Positions 48,690 through 61,200 of a stretch of 64,000 nucleotides of DNA are shown here, piece after piece. Made by a program: the position numbers and the translations under genes. The notes beneath the pieces were generated by a model, which ran no database searches, was not told the DNA's origin, and saw only the letters and a list, made by a program, of their open reading frames with translations. Each line of letters begins with the position of its first letter. Within the stretch, counting starts at the first letter, position 1. Source of the DNA: Pelodera strongyloides (Eukaryota; Nematoda; Chromadorea; Rhabditida; Rhabditidae); NCBI GenBank assembly GCA_036852015.1, contig JAANDG010000224.1:124001-188000 (forward strand), written 5' to 3'.

Positions 48690-48905
48690 AACGAAATGAT
48701 CGCCAAAACCACTGAAAAACCGCCTGTGGCACGTCACCAAATGGTTTTTACCGAAAAAACCATCTGGTGACTGGTTCGTGACCATTTGGTGTCCAGTTGA
48801 TGTCGGTTTTCGATGAAACTTGGTCACCACATGGTCATGAAGTGGTCACCAAATGGACTGGCCCACGAAAAAACCAGTGAACCGTCACCAAATGGGTTCA
48901 CCCAT
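48690..48905. repeat. Dispersed CACCAAATGG repeat
   Basis: Several copies of (C)ACCAAATGG and its complement, with CGAAAACCG-like spacers (for example GACTGGTTCGTGACCATTTGG). Related copies lie at about 2270-2405, 25205-25345, 27935-28015, 52790-52885 and 63050-63255. Short open frames across these copies are shadows. Confidence 0.65.
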
Positions 48906-49159
48906 TTCCTAAGTAGCAGTTTTGAATTAGTAGTTGTGGGCTCGGACTCAAAGTTTAGCAGGAAGCATTTAGAAAACGGTACTTGTGCGTTTCTTTCATG
49001 TTTCCACATTATTATAAATAGACTATTCTGTGTATAAAATCTAGGCTCTGTAAACAAATATGACATAGATTTACTATACAAATGAAACACACTCAAAACA
49101 AATAAAAAATGTTGCATTTAGTTAGTGCCGGACAAATATACGGTATTCGGGGTAGAGAT

Positions 49160-49196
<37 letters not shown>

Positions 49197-49478
49197 GAGA
49201 GAGACATAGAAAGAGACATAGAGAGGGAAGAGACTAATATACGGTAGTCTTGGTAGCGAGAGAGAGACAGAAAGAGAGAGGGGAGGGAGAGACAGAAAAG
49301 ATAGAGAGGGAGGGAGCGAGGAAGGGAAACTAACATCTAGAAACTTGATAGCCCTAAGTTGTTGGTGCAGTAAAGACATAGTTTAGATAGTTTTCTGTTT
49401 TTATTGAACTAGGCAATACGCACATTACATATGTAAAAAAAAGTGCAAAAAAAATTGTTAAAAAATATTAATACATCT

Positions 49479-52400
49479 GAGGCCGTATTCACCACTCCGT
49501 TTACCCCTGGAGAAAACTGTCTCTCGGAGAAAATTTACCTACTACGTTCTGTGGCGCGCAGAGCGCCGCAGACCTTCCCGCACGTTCTGGGTATGCGCGC
49601 ATACTTTCCCGCATGATCTGACTGTGCGCGCGTACTTTCCCGCATGATCACGGTGTGCGCGCATACTTTCCCGCATAGAGCGCCGCACGGTGGGCTTCCG
49701 GAGCAATGTCTCCGAAATCACAATTTTGACAATTTGGATCGTCCAACTGCGAGCGCATACTTTCCCGCGTACATTCCCGCATAGAGCGCCGCGCACTCGC
49801 GAAAATTCTTCTCTCAAGAAATTATTTTCAGCTGCAATACCGTAGCTGCAACAAATAGTTGCTACAAATAATGGAGTTTCGCCGCTAAAGTGCACTTTTT
49901 TCTCAATTTTTTTATTTTCTTCGTGCGTTTTTCTTATTATTTTCCGTTTGTTTAGTTTGTTGGGTATATTTCTTTATTTACTGTTTAAGTGAATCTTCCA
50001 TTGTCATCCCGACGAGTGCATATGATAGAATTTAGTACATTTTAAGGTTTTATTCACTTGAAGTTCCATTGACGTTTTTTGATGAACTGTTCTTATGTTT
50101 ATTGTCTATTGTTTATTGTACAGGATGTCTGCAGCAGGTGCAGGATGTGCAGGATGAAAAAGCATGTGTCTGTATCCCGTAAGGTTGAAGGAATGAGCCT
50201 TGCGCTATGGCTTCACCTACGACATCAATGAGAAGTTGAAGTGATAATTGTAAGTCTTTTTCTACTTATTGTATCTTGAAATATTTTATACCGGAAGCAT
50301 AGGCTGCTTGTGATCCTTACGTTGCACAACTCTCTCTACATACATGCATTACGCGCAAATGGTTATGCTTACAAAGACAATAGTTGTTTATGATATCTTA
50401 TGTTTTAGTGCGCAACAGCAATCGCCAAACGTCCAGAATTCCTCGCCTGTTGATGGTTAAAAATTTACAAAGGTGAAGGGTCTGCATTTCGGAACAATTT
50501 AGTACGAACAAGGAAAGCATAGGTATGTTTATTATTGTTTTATTATTATTCAGTAAGCGTTAAATGCTGCACATCTGCCGAAAACAAGTTAATTTTCCTC
50601 CAAAAGATCAAGGTCGAGTACCGGAATGTTTTATTAGATGTACCGGGAATTTAGAATTTAGACCCTTATTGAACGTAGTTTTTGACCCATACTCATGCAT
50701 CTAAATATTGCAAATTGCAGATCCCACCTCTTCCTTCAACAAAGCGCCAAAGTTTCAAGTTCTGCAGAGTTTGGTGCTTCAAGAAGAAGTCGCGCGGGCG
50801 TCTTTGAGGTTCTCAAGCGTTTCTTGCTAAATACTGGCTAGTTCTTTCCTTTTAGGTGTTTCTCTTTTGTTTGTTGACACACTCATGCATTCTACTAACT
50901 TACAAGGGGTCGGCAACACCGTAAGGTGAGCGATTGGAAATCGCACCTCATAGGTAAAGAAAGTATGGTGAATACGAGTAAAACATGTATGTAAAATTTT
51001 CTGTGGTCTTCTGGGAATGGTAATGGGAACTCGTAGTGCTTAAGGTAAAAAGGTGCCTTATCACATGCTTCCTGAAGCAGGTAATCATCGGTTCGGTAGT
51101 GTAGAGGGTGAGTTCTCATCTATGGTCATGATGACCAAGGTTCAATCCCCACCAGTTATGTTTTTTTTTGGACTTTTCCAGTGGGGACCAGTTCTCGATA
51201 TTTTCAAAAGCATAACTGATTTGAATGAATTTGTTTTCAATGTTTTTTTTCTTTTGGTCAAACATATGAGGAAATGGTTCTGTATATACTATTATGCATT
51301 ACGCAGAGCGATAGATACCAAAAATGCAAGCCATATTGATTGAATGTTCCAAACAGGATACGGTTTCACAGTATATTGATTTTCGCAATCATATTTTCTA
51401 GCCCTTTTTTTGAAGTAATTCTAACAAACATGTGGCAAGCCAGGCCAAAAATTTGCACCAAAATATAGAAACCACTCTACAAACTCACAGAAAAAAAAGA
51501 GAAATGATAGTGTCATATGCGAAAACAAAAATAAAACAATAGAATGACGAAAAGGATACGTTTGCAAAATTCACCAAAAAATTCATTCAAATCAGTTATG
51601 CTTTTGAAAATAGCTGGAATTAGCTCTCACTGGAAAAGTCCAAAAAAACCATTACTGGTGGGGATTGAACCTTGGTCATCATGACTATAGATGAGAACTC
51701 ACCCTCTACACTACCGAACCGATGATTACCTGTTTCAGGAAGCATGTGATAAGGCACCTTTTTACCTTAAGCACTACGAGTTCCCATTACCATTCCCAGA
51801 CGACCACAGAAAATTTTACATACATGTTTTACTCGTATTCACCATACTTTCTTTACCTATGAGGTGCGATTTCCAATCGCTCACCTTACGGTGTTGCCGA
51901 CCCCTTGTTAGTCCACTTTGTTTTACTTCTCGCCATTCTATACAAAATAGTTCCACAGTAGCTGAGTATCTATTATAGTTACTTATTACTCAGTTTATTT
52001 GCAGCTTGCCTTATTTTCTTGTATATTGTAACCGTAGACATACAACCGCAAAGTCCCTAAGTTAACTTAACTGCTGTTCCTTAATTCCTCTAGTAACGTT
52101 TAGAAGTTATGAATAATTACGTTGTATAATATTGTGTAGATACTTATATTGATGAAACTTTTGCTAGCAGTCTATTTCATTAATATTATGAAAGTAAGTT
52201 CCTCAAGTTTGATCAATTCGCGGTCTATTTCGAATTATTTTTAATCGCTTTAATTTTATTGTATTCTATCAATATTGAATTAATAAAATTATTTTATCGC
52301 TTTTGTATGATATTTTTTATATTGTGAAGTGGGCGGGGCAAGGGGAGAAGTCTAATGGCTAGTGTAACCGCGTAGAGCGCCGCGAACTTACCCGCATAGA

Positions 52401-52682
52401 GCGCCGCGCACTAACCCGCGTAGAGCGCCGCCGACTTTCCCGCATAGTGCGCTGCAGACATACCCGCGCAGAGCGCCGCTCACTTTCCCGCCTTGTGCGC
52501 CTCTGCAAAAGCGCACAAGGCGGGATGGTACGCGGCGCTCTGCGCGGGTGAAGACCAGAGTAGAAAGCGAGATTATGCCACAAAATTTGCATTCACCACT
52601 CACTCTCCTTCCCGAAAAATGCGTTCCAAAAGTTTTGTATCTAGAGAAATGTTTACCCTTGAGTGGTGAATTCGGCCTCAGT
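49479..52682. mobile_element. Possible 3.2-kb non-autonomous element or two related elements
   Basis: The left end reads CTGAGGCCGTATTCACCACT. The right end is its inverted match, with one change, at 52662-52682. Near each end are GC-rich repeats of a TTCCCGCAT / AGAGCGCCGC unit (49555-49800 and 52370-52560), standing out from the AT-rich surroundings. They run in the same direction at both ends, so two separate elements is the alternative. No transposase frame was seen. Confidence 0.4.
50902..51908. repeat. Large inverted repeat with tRNA-like arms
   Basis: Left arm 50902-51236, right arm 51577-51908, unique spacer about 340 bp. Arms begin ACAAGGGGTCGGCAACACCG and contain a tRNA-like stretch (GGTAGTGTAGAGGGTGAG then AAGGTTCAATCCCCACC) that resembles pol III A and B boxes. 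Mirror-image open frames in the arms encode the same peptide and are by-products of the repeat. The arms differ at only a few positions. Confidence 0.85.
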
Positions 52683-53889
52683 ACGTATTAAAAACAGTAT
52701 CACATCGATGGTGTGATATTTTAACATCCAACTACACACTACAAACAGAATGGCAGAGTATCTTACTGTATATAATGATGGGATAAATATGGGAAACGCC
52801 TGCAACCATTTCGCGACTGGCTTATGACCGTGTGATGACGGTTTCACGAAAACCTAGTCATGATATGGTCACGAAACGGTGTTTTTCCTTGAAAAGGCAG
52901 GGCACGGCGGTTTGCTGTGTACCCACTTGCCTATTTTGCATATAACATCTCTTCCTGATTGTAAATTATTACACTGCATGCTCTTTCTTTGTTTATTTAT
53001 TTATTGTCTTCCAATAAACCATATTATTATTAAAGTAACTGTGCTTTCACCTGACTAAGTTTTTCTAGTTACTCACTTATTAGCGCATGTCATTCTCTGA
53101 ACTTTTTGGGCCTCCTTATAATTAGATCGATCATACACGAAATGGTGCGTCCTCAAATTTGCATGCCGAACTCAAGCTAGAGCTTTACCCTATTATTTCA
53201 ACTGATAACAATACCAATACGTAATGTCTAATGTCGTAGTTCTCAGTTCCAGACAATTGCCAAGTAATTACTCATTATTACGCACATGGCTAGAAAAAAA
53301 ACTGGATTGTAAAGTTAGCCCCGTTTTCAATACAAAAAGCCATGCCTTACTGAAAAACAGTATCGCGTCTCGCCAAGGCATAGAGATTTTACATGAATTT
53401 TTACTACATTTTCTGTCTGCTGATATTCTTCGATTTTGTTAAAGGCAAGGCAAATTTCATTATAATATTTTAATAGTTTAATAGTTTAGTAGTATTTTAA
53501 ACTCAGGGCTCTTCTCGTTTAACTAACAAACGTCCATTACACAAGTCGCTCCGCATAAATCACTAAATCACTAAATCAAATAGTCTTCCCTGCAGAGTAA
53601 GCCTCGCAAAATTATCGGATGTACGCGGAATCGAACCCGTGATTCCAGGCCCTTACGAAAATATTTCTAAAAATTTGTTCGAATTTGACCTAAGTTTTTT
53701 TTAAATGATTCTTGTCAAGGAAATGAGTGTAAGTGTAAGTGTGACCATTTACCGGTTTACCTAACGGAGGCAAACTCTTCTATATTTAATCAATTACTAA
53801 AAATGTTGGGGGTAATTATCATGGCAATTATATTATAATTAGTATTTATTAAGATATTTAATGTTAAAAAAATACTGTGTTAATTTTAG

Positions 53890-55243
53890 GAGACGCTCGT
53901 GAGACACTGATCAAGGCTGCTTGCAAAATCAGGCAAAATTTGAATATATGTACTCCCAATAAGGAGGAACACAGGAAAATTAGGCAACTTGCGCAGGTTT
54001 GCTTAACTTTAATGGTTAAAGCGATATAACATCTGGTTTCTGAAACATATTTTTGGACGCTGTGGCTGTATCCCATGCTCCATGCGCGATATTGCGCGAT
54101 TTTTTGTCTAATTATAATCATTTGAATACAACATATGTGAATGCAGTTGTGGGACATACCACATTTGTTTCAAAAAACGGCCGTTACATCGCCTCAAAAT
54201 TTAGCCGCAAAACAAAAGCATCATGATTTGCAGTAAAGTAAGAGCAAGGTAGTGCAAAGTTACCGGTTAGAATTCGTATCTCGGCATAGATAAAGCTATA
54301 CGGAAAAAATGGAAATGACGCAACATTTTGGCGTGCAGGCTGCGTGGTTTCGGCGAAGACACTGCGTGCCGTTTCAATGCGGCGCATAACTCTTACATTG
54401 CAGCGGTACGATACCACAGTTCGAACGCCAGAATACGAAAGGCCGCACGGTTCAATTGGAGGAAAAGATAAACGGAAGAAAAGAAATGGAGAGGAAGTAA
54501 GTGACATGTGTGCCATTATGTGCCCCACGCACCATTCTGCTTTGAAGAACATATTTAATAAGAAACCCATAATATATTGTGTGCCATTATGTGCTCCACG
54601 TACCATACCACTTTGAAGAACATATATTTAATAAGAAATCCAAAAGATATTTTACATAAATTTCTTTGTTTTACAGATTGACGACGACTACTCAGAAGTA
54701 TTGGAAACATTACAACGAAAGCACTCGGATATGGAGAAATATTGTGAGAAATACGGACAGAATTTCAGACAATACTGCAAGGTAAATTCGTAAATTATAT
54801 GGGAAAAGATTGGGAGTTACATGATAAATTATAGAAATTGGGAACCGAGATATAGGAAAAAATTATGTATAGAAATGAAGTGCCGTATTAGGACTATTGT
54901 AATGTAAACTAGAGTTACAATAAATTAGAGAATTTTGGGCATGTTGATAGTGCAGAGAAAGAAAGCTTTGACGTGTTATACATACACCTATGATGTATCT
55001 ATTATATTGCCCAGCTCACTTTACAAGTGGACTTGATCTTATGCCCAGGCTTAGGCTTAGGCTTAGAATATTTTTTTGTAAATAAATATCCTTTTTCTGA
55101 GAGAGAAAAACGAAGAATTGACATTCGATCTATTGTTGGTAGGTAATTGGGTGTGATATCGAGTGACAAACTACTCTGTGGGACATACCAGGGACATCCG
55201 GAGATGATTTTGGATGAATTGTGTTGTAAAGGAGGGAGGAACT

Positions 55244-55278
<35 letters not shown>

Positions 55279-58200
55279 GGAGAGAGAGAGAGAGGAGAGA
55301 GGGAGAAGGAAAGATGGAAAGAGTCTCGACAATAAACGACATAAAACACTTGCGGTGGTTTTCGATGATCAGTAGAGCTGTACGATAATGAAAATTTGAG
55401 AACTTTTCATATTTAAAGGGGCATGGCACGTGGTTTGCGAAACGTATTCTGAACAATGCGTATTGCTAGCACCGAATGGCACACAATTTGCATCTAAAAC
55501 TAAAACCGGTGAATTCAGTTGACCCAGTTTACGCTTTAGAAACCACCTACCATACCTCTTTAATAGCAACTAATTTATTTATCTTATCTTTTCATGTAAA
55601 GAAAGAGCGAATTCCCGAGCTGGAAGGTGTGCTTCCACACTTTTGCACCTCTTATTCACAGTCTTGTTTCAACGATTCGTCCGAGTGAGTTTTAATACTG
55701 TGCATGCAAATTTATGACAAATTTGTGATAAGTTATGCTAATTTATGCTAATTTGTGACTAATGTATGCTAATTATGCGAAGTTACAGCTCTCGTCTTGA
55801 AGATGAATGGGGCGTAACTTTGAAATTCCCACTGTAATAAGTTGATTGAAACTCTAGACAGAAACGTATCTTGGACTGGATCGAATTTTTGACTTTTCCC
55901 ATGACATTTTTACTGATAAGGTGGGCGGCGCTTATTTCGCGCAGGAAGCTGGCGTCGACACAATAGGTGGCGCTGGTTTGGCACACTTTTCGCGCAACTC
56001 TTCGGGTTGCATAATTTATTTGCCCGCTAAAAAATCAGCACAAGGAGAGAAACATTAGTAAAAGAAGATATTACCACACTTGAATTTATTTTAAATTGTC
56101 GTTTTAAAGCGAAATGCTAGCCTCTTTGAAAAATTTGCATATGATAAGCAAATCCTATGTTTCCTATGCTAATTTTGTACTATTGCCGTGGACGATCGTA
56201 CAAAATTAGCATAGGATACATAGGATTTGTTTATCATATACAAATTTTCTAAGGGGGCTAGCATTTCGCTTTAAATTTAGAATCCCAGAGTTCGACGCGT
56301 CAAGTCTGGGAGTTGAAGAATCGGAGCGTGTTGTGGAGGAAAATACAAAACGATTGTTCACGGGTATGAATGAAGAAGGCCCAAACTTAGGCTTACGCCT
56401 GGGCTTAGGCTTAGGCTTAGGCCTACCCTTATACACGTAAAATGTGTGTACTTTGTGTTATCCATAATCATAATGGCACACTCACTTATGTTGTTCTTTT
56501 TACTCTGACGACGACGTCGATGCTGCATAATATTTAACATTACTGTTAAAGCGAAATACCGGCCGGTTTTTGACTCATCACGGTCAAATTAATTCTTACA
56601 TATTTATGCTTACTCGAACTTAGCTCCATTTTTTATTCAAATTCATAGTAATTTGCATAGCTGCATAAGAATGCTGATGTACTCGATGCGTTTCAAAAAC
56701 AGGCCGGTATTTCGCTTTAAAAGTAGTACAAATATGTGTTCAGGCGACAAAGATCAATATTGTTCGCAGTACGCCAAATCCTATTCCGATGTCTGCACGC
56801 GTGCGCTTCTGAAGACTCAGAAGGTATCTAGAAACTACTGTGAAATTGAAACTATTCGATTTGTGCAGTGGAAAAATGAGTTTGTGGGCTTCTAAAAGAG
56901 AACATAATTCCTCTTTTTTTTTATCCTTAAAAAAGATTTATTATCCTTAAAAACCTGTGAAGAGAATTGTGCATACTGCAGTAGTGGTTAGAGTTACTGG
57001 TTACCACGGACAGGTATCGCGCAGTTATTTGTATGGGCTTAGGCTTAGGCTTAGTCCAAGATACGTTTCACAATTGTAAATATGTAAATATTGTAAATAC
57101 GTTTGTAAATATGGCTTTTGGTGTTTGTAAATATGGCTTTTGGTGTTTGTAAATATGGCTTTTGGTGTTTCGGTTTCGGTCACGGTAGGATTTAGATATT
57201 ATAACAATTACTTAGCATTTCAGGAGTCCATTGATTTCTGCGAATCTTACTCCACAAACTGTCTACGAGAAGAGACTCCGGAGAAGGAGGAGGGCACAGA
57301 GAAGACACAGCTTCATGAAGAGAGTACACCGAAGACAGTCCCAGAGAAGCAGAGAGAAAAAGGAATGCGAGAGGGAGCACAGGGAATGAGAGACGGACCA
57401 GGAAACGAAGAGGTGGAGGGATTCACCCATACTACAGAGAAACCAGAGGAACCAGAGAAAGCAGAGGACAGTCATAAAGAGGAAAATAAGGAAGTGTAAG
57501 TCATGGTTATAACATAACAATGCTTTCGTAGAGCATCTTTAGCGATGATTTATATCCATGGAATGGCCCCGTCCACGTTTCATGTAAAGTTTTGTATGTG
57601 TTTAAAATCTCTAAATTCTTCATCAACAACCGTGTCTTTCACCTTGATGAGACCCTACCCGGGTAAAACCCTCGTATGCGATTTAGGGTCGAAACGGGGT
57701 ATCCCGTTAGAACATTTAGGCATTATTCACTTTTCCACACTTCCTTAGTAATATCTGTCATAGTATTAAAATTAACTGTATATTTGGTGAAATCATACGC
57801 ATTAACAGATGCACTTCAGAACTAACATATTTTAAAGAGTAGGTTAGAGAACTTTATAGCAAATTGCTTCATAATAGCTACCCTTCATCCGTCATACTAT
57901 CAACCGTTCGTAAAGGTTTGATACGTTACCCAATTATTGCACAAAAATATAGCACTACACCTAAAGTACTCTGTAATTGGTTAGGTAACTCCGCTGTAGC
58001 ATCTAGGGACATACCGTGTCCATGATATAAGTCGGTATACAAACTACAAAGTACTACCATGTATGTCCATTTGGTCTGTTAGGTGATAGAGTATTTAACT
58101 GCTGTTTCGCGAGGCCGAAACAGGGCGAATCTGGCCCAAAAATCATTCAGCTCGGCTTTCACTTTCCACACATAAGGACAGTTTGAAACTCGCTACAAAA

Positions 58201-61200
58201 ATTGAAGGTCAGGGACAAATTTGAATTTAGTAAAGATATTCGCATGCAAGTATGACGACGCTAACAGCTAATTCGTGTACTAATTCAAATTTGTCCCTGA
58301 TCTACAATTTTTGTAGCGAGTTTCTCAATGAGTTTCTATATGGAAAGTGAAAGCCGCCCAGAATGATTTTTTGAGGTGTTTCGTGCTTCCGAAACAGCAG
58401 TTAAATACTCTATCACACCACGGATATGGTTCCCGTAAAAATACAAACTACAAAGTTCTCCCTGGCATGCCAACTTTGTTAAGTTGTCTAGTGGTCAATA
58501 CCAATAGGGTACAGCTCCTTTTTTTCTCACCCGCATTTTGTTTCTACTTTACACCTTAATTTTATTATAAATATTATTCCGCTTTACTATGTTAATAATA
58601 TAGAGTGGCATGGTTCGTACTGACGTGACCCGGCCTGCCACTAGAACACCTCGTCTGCGAAATCGGGTCGAAACGAGGTGTTTTTCCAATTTCACTACTA
58701 ATTATACATCCTTCCCGCTATTTTTGAAAATTATTTCCTATAACAGTTATTAGTTTATTAGTATATGTATTTTATACTATCACTACGTATTTAGGTATGA
58801 AAGTTATTCTATGGTTGTATTACAGTTTTCCTGTATTTACTCTTACTCATTCAATTTTATTTATATTTTTATTTTTATTTTTATTCCTTATATTAATTAA
58901 TTACAGAGCCAAACAGATCGATGAATCCCTCAAAGAGTTGGAGAACTTGAATCTAGAAGCGGAAACAGAAACAAAGGAGGAAACACCTCCGAAAGCTGTA
59001 TCGAAAAAGGTGGGAAAAACGACCCAGCGTCGGGTTTCATTTAGCTGCAGGAGCCTGGCGAAGACTGGGCGAGGTGCCAGACGACCGGGTACAAGATTTT
59101 TTTTCGCGGAGCAATATCAATTTTTTCTTTGACGAACGAGTTAATAACCCTAGAAGCCATGAATTAAGTACATCATTCCCACCAAGGAATATATTTCTTT
59201 GACCAGACGGCTACACCGCCTGAAGGCGTCTTTCCATACTTATGAAACGTAGATGAAACTTTTGTGAAAAAAGTCAACCACAAAGTTGTTCTTTTGCATA
59301 ACGAGATTCGTTTGAACTTGTACTGTCGCACCGTTTAGTGACAGCACTTGGGTCTTGTATGTATATGGACTGCGTCAAATAAATTTATTCAACACAATCA
59401 AATGCACAATACAAGTGAATAGACGCGCAGTATCGCGGGATCCCAGAGAGATCAACCACACTATTGTAATGTAGAAGTGAAGACTCGAGCAGCACCGCGA
59501 GATCCCAGAGAGATCGATCACACTGCTCGAGTTGGGCTAATCGTGCCTGGCTCGCTCGGTCCATCTCCGAGCGGCCCCGATAAGGGGGAATCATGGGCAT
59601 TTATGTAAGGGGTTTAGGGATAAACCCCCGATAAGGGGTTTAGGTAAGGGGGTACCGGGCATTTATGGGCGGAGAATGCTGAAACCTATGTTTTACAAGC
59701 TGCGTATAGAGGATTCATATGTTACCTAACAATTGTCTGCATCCTTTCTAACCTTCTTCATTTGCATACTAACTAACAATTTCATGAGTCAGACATGGAT
59801 CCCCTTTGTGGGTTGATCGGTGAGGCTAGTCCTCTTCATAATGCACGCTCTCTAAACATGTATGGTATAGCTAAAGTACATTCTTTGTTGATGTTACACT
59901 GATGGGAAACTGAACGATTTGAAACTAACAAGAACTCAACAAGGATATTGATCTTGATAACTATACGAAGGATATAATAAAGTAATATGGATAAATACTA
60001 CTGGGAAATGTACTATACAAGTGCGAGTCAGCACAGAACTCGACTCCCTTTTTATACTGCGGAACATTTTATTCAAATTGAACTTCCGTAACGCACAGGG
60101 TGCTAGCGCACACTAAAGTTACTCTTTTATATAATAAGATCGTAAAGATCAGCTTTTCCAGGTGACCGCATACTGCGAGCAATACTCGGAAAACTATAAT
60201 TTCTACTGCGCGGGCGAAGAGACAGATATAGGAGAAAATGAGGCATTTTGCTCCTCTTTCAGAAAACATTGCCCAGACAAAGTTGGATCGTGAGTTAACC
60301 TACTGTACCATACTTAGTATGCAAAAACTACGATAATATGGAGGGTCCGGACAATATAATTGCCGATTCTAATTGCTGTATCTAAACAATGCATTCCCAT
60401 CCCATGTGTAAACTCGTATGGAGAATGGGAATAGTATATCAAAGTATAAAAATATTGTTTATCACGTGGGCCTGACCGTTTAACTGTAATTTAAAAAAAA
60501 GATTTATATGTGATGAATAGAAATGGAAAAGCTCTTGATCAAAGTTTTAAAAGCCCAACGCCACGTAGAATTGGATGAATTGTTCCGTTTCGAAACTTAT
60601 TCCGTCAGGCGTCAGAATGGAACTGCATTACATAGCAGTATCCCCACTAAAAATGAGATAGTCGTGTAGAACGACCAGCAGAAATTTTACCGAAGACTGA
60701 CAACGTCTTTCTTATCGATAAACCGAAAAACTTTTCAGGTTGAAAGAATCTGGTGGTTTTCTAGGAGAGAAGGCGCAAAAGGTTTGTATTTCTAAATTTG
60801 AGAGCAAGAAAAACGAGGGAGAGGGAGTGAGAGAGAGAGAGAGGGAGAGAGAGAGAGAAGAGGAGACAACGAGAGATAGAGAGAGAGAACAATATACATA
60901 TTAATTACAGGGCACGAAAGATTCTCTGTACGTCTACAAAGGCACCCGAGACGAGTATTGCGAAAAGTTTTCGGTCAACTATGAATACTACTGTAAGGTA
61001 AGAAATAACTTCAAGTTACATCTCATAATGGACCAGGTAATAAATAGCTAAGGACCGATATAATAAGGTCTAACAATTACCCTAACACCAAGCAAAATTG
61101 CCGGCAATCTCAGATTCAGATATCAAACACACGTACATCGTTTATGGGCTTACGGGCATCGGTTACGGGCCAAATACACGGGCCGGTTTTTGAAACACAT

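Larger units (their letters stand above)
47422..53889. other. Repeat-filled intergenic region
   Basis: About 6.5 kb with TC/GA tracts, palindromic elements (48045, 49479-52682), the large inverted repeat at 50902 and the CACCAAATGG repeat. The missing first exon or exons of the cysteine-rich gene may lie here. A candidate at 53224-53263 (MSNVVVLSSRQLP, donor GTAATT, matching phase) has no signal peptide and is unconvincing. Confidence 0.5.

Noticed and set aside
50100..50260. CAGGATGTCTGCAGCAGGTG with following donor as a first exon
   Set aside because: The ATG frame closes after ten codons, and no phase-compatible link to the cysteine-rich gene was found.
50895..51978. Two frames encoding almost the same peptide (MRTHPLHYRTDDYL...) on opposite strands
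   Set aside because: They lie in the two arms of the large inverted repeat; conservation reflects the repeat, and the peptide resembles no known protein.
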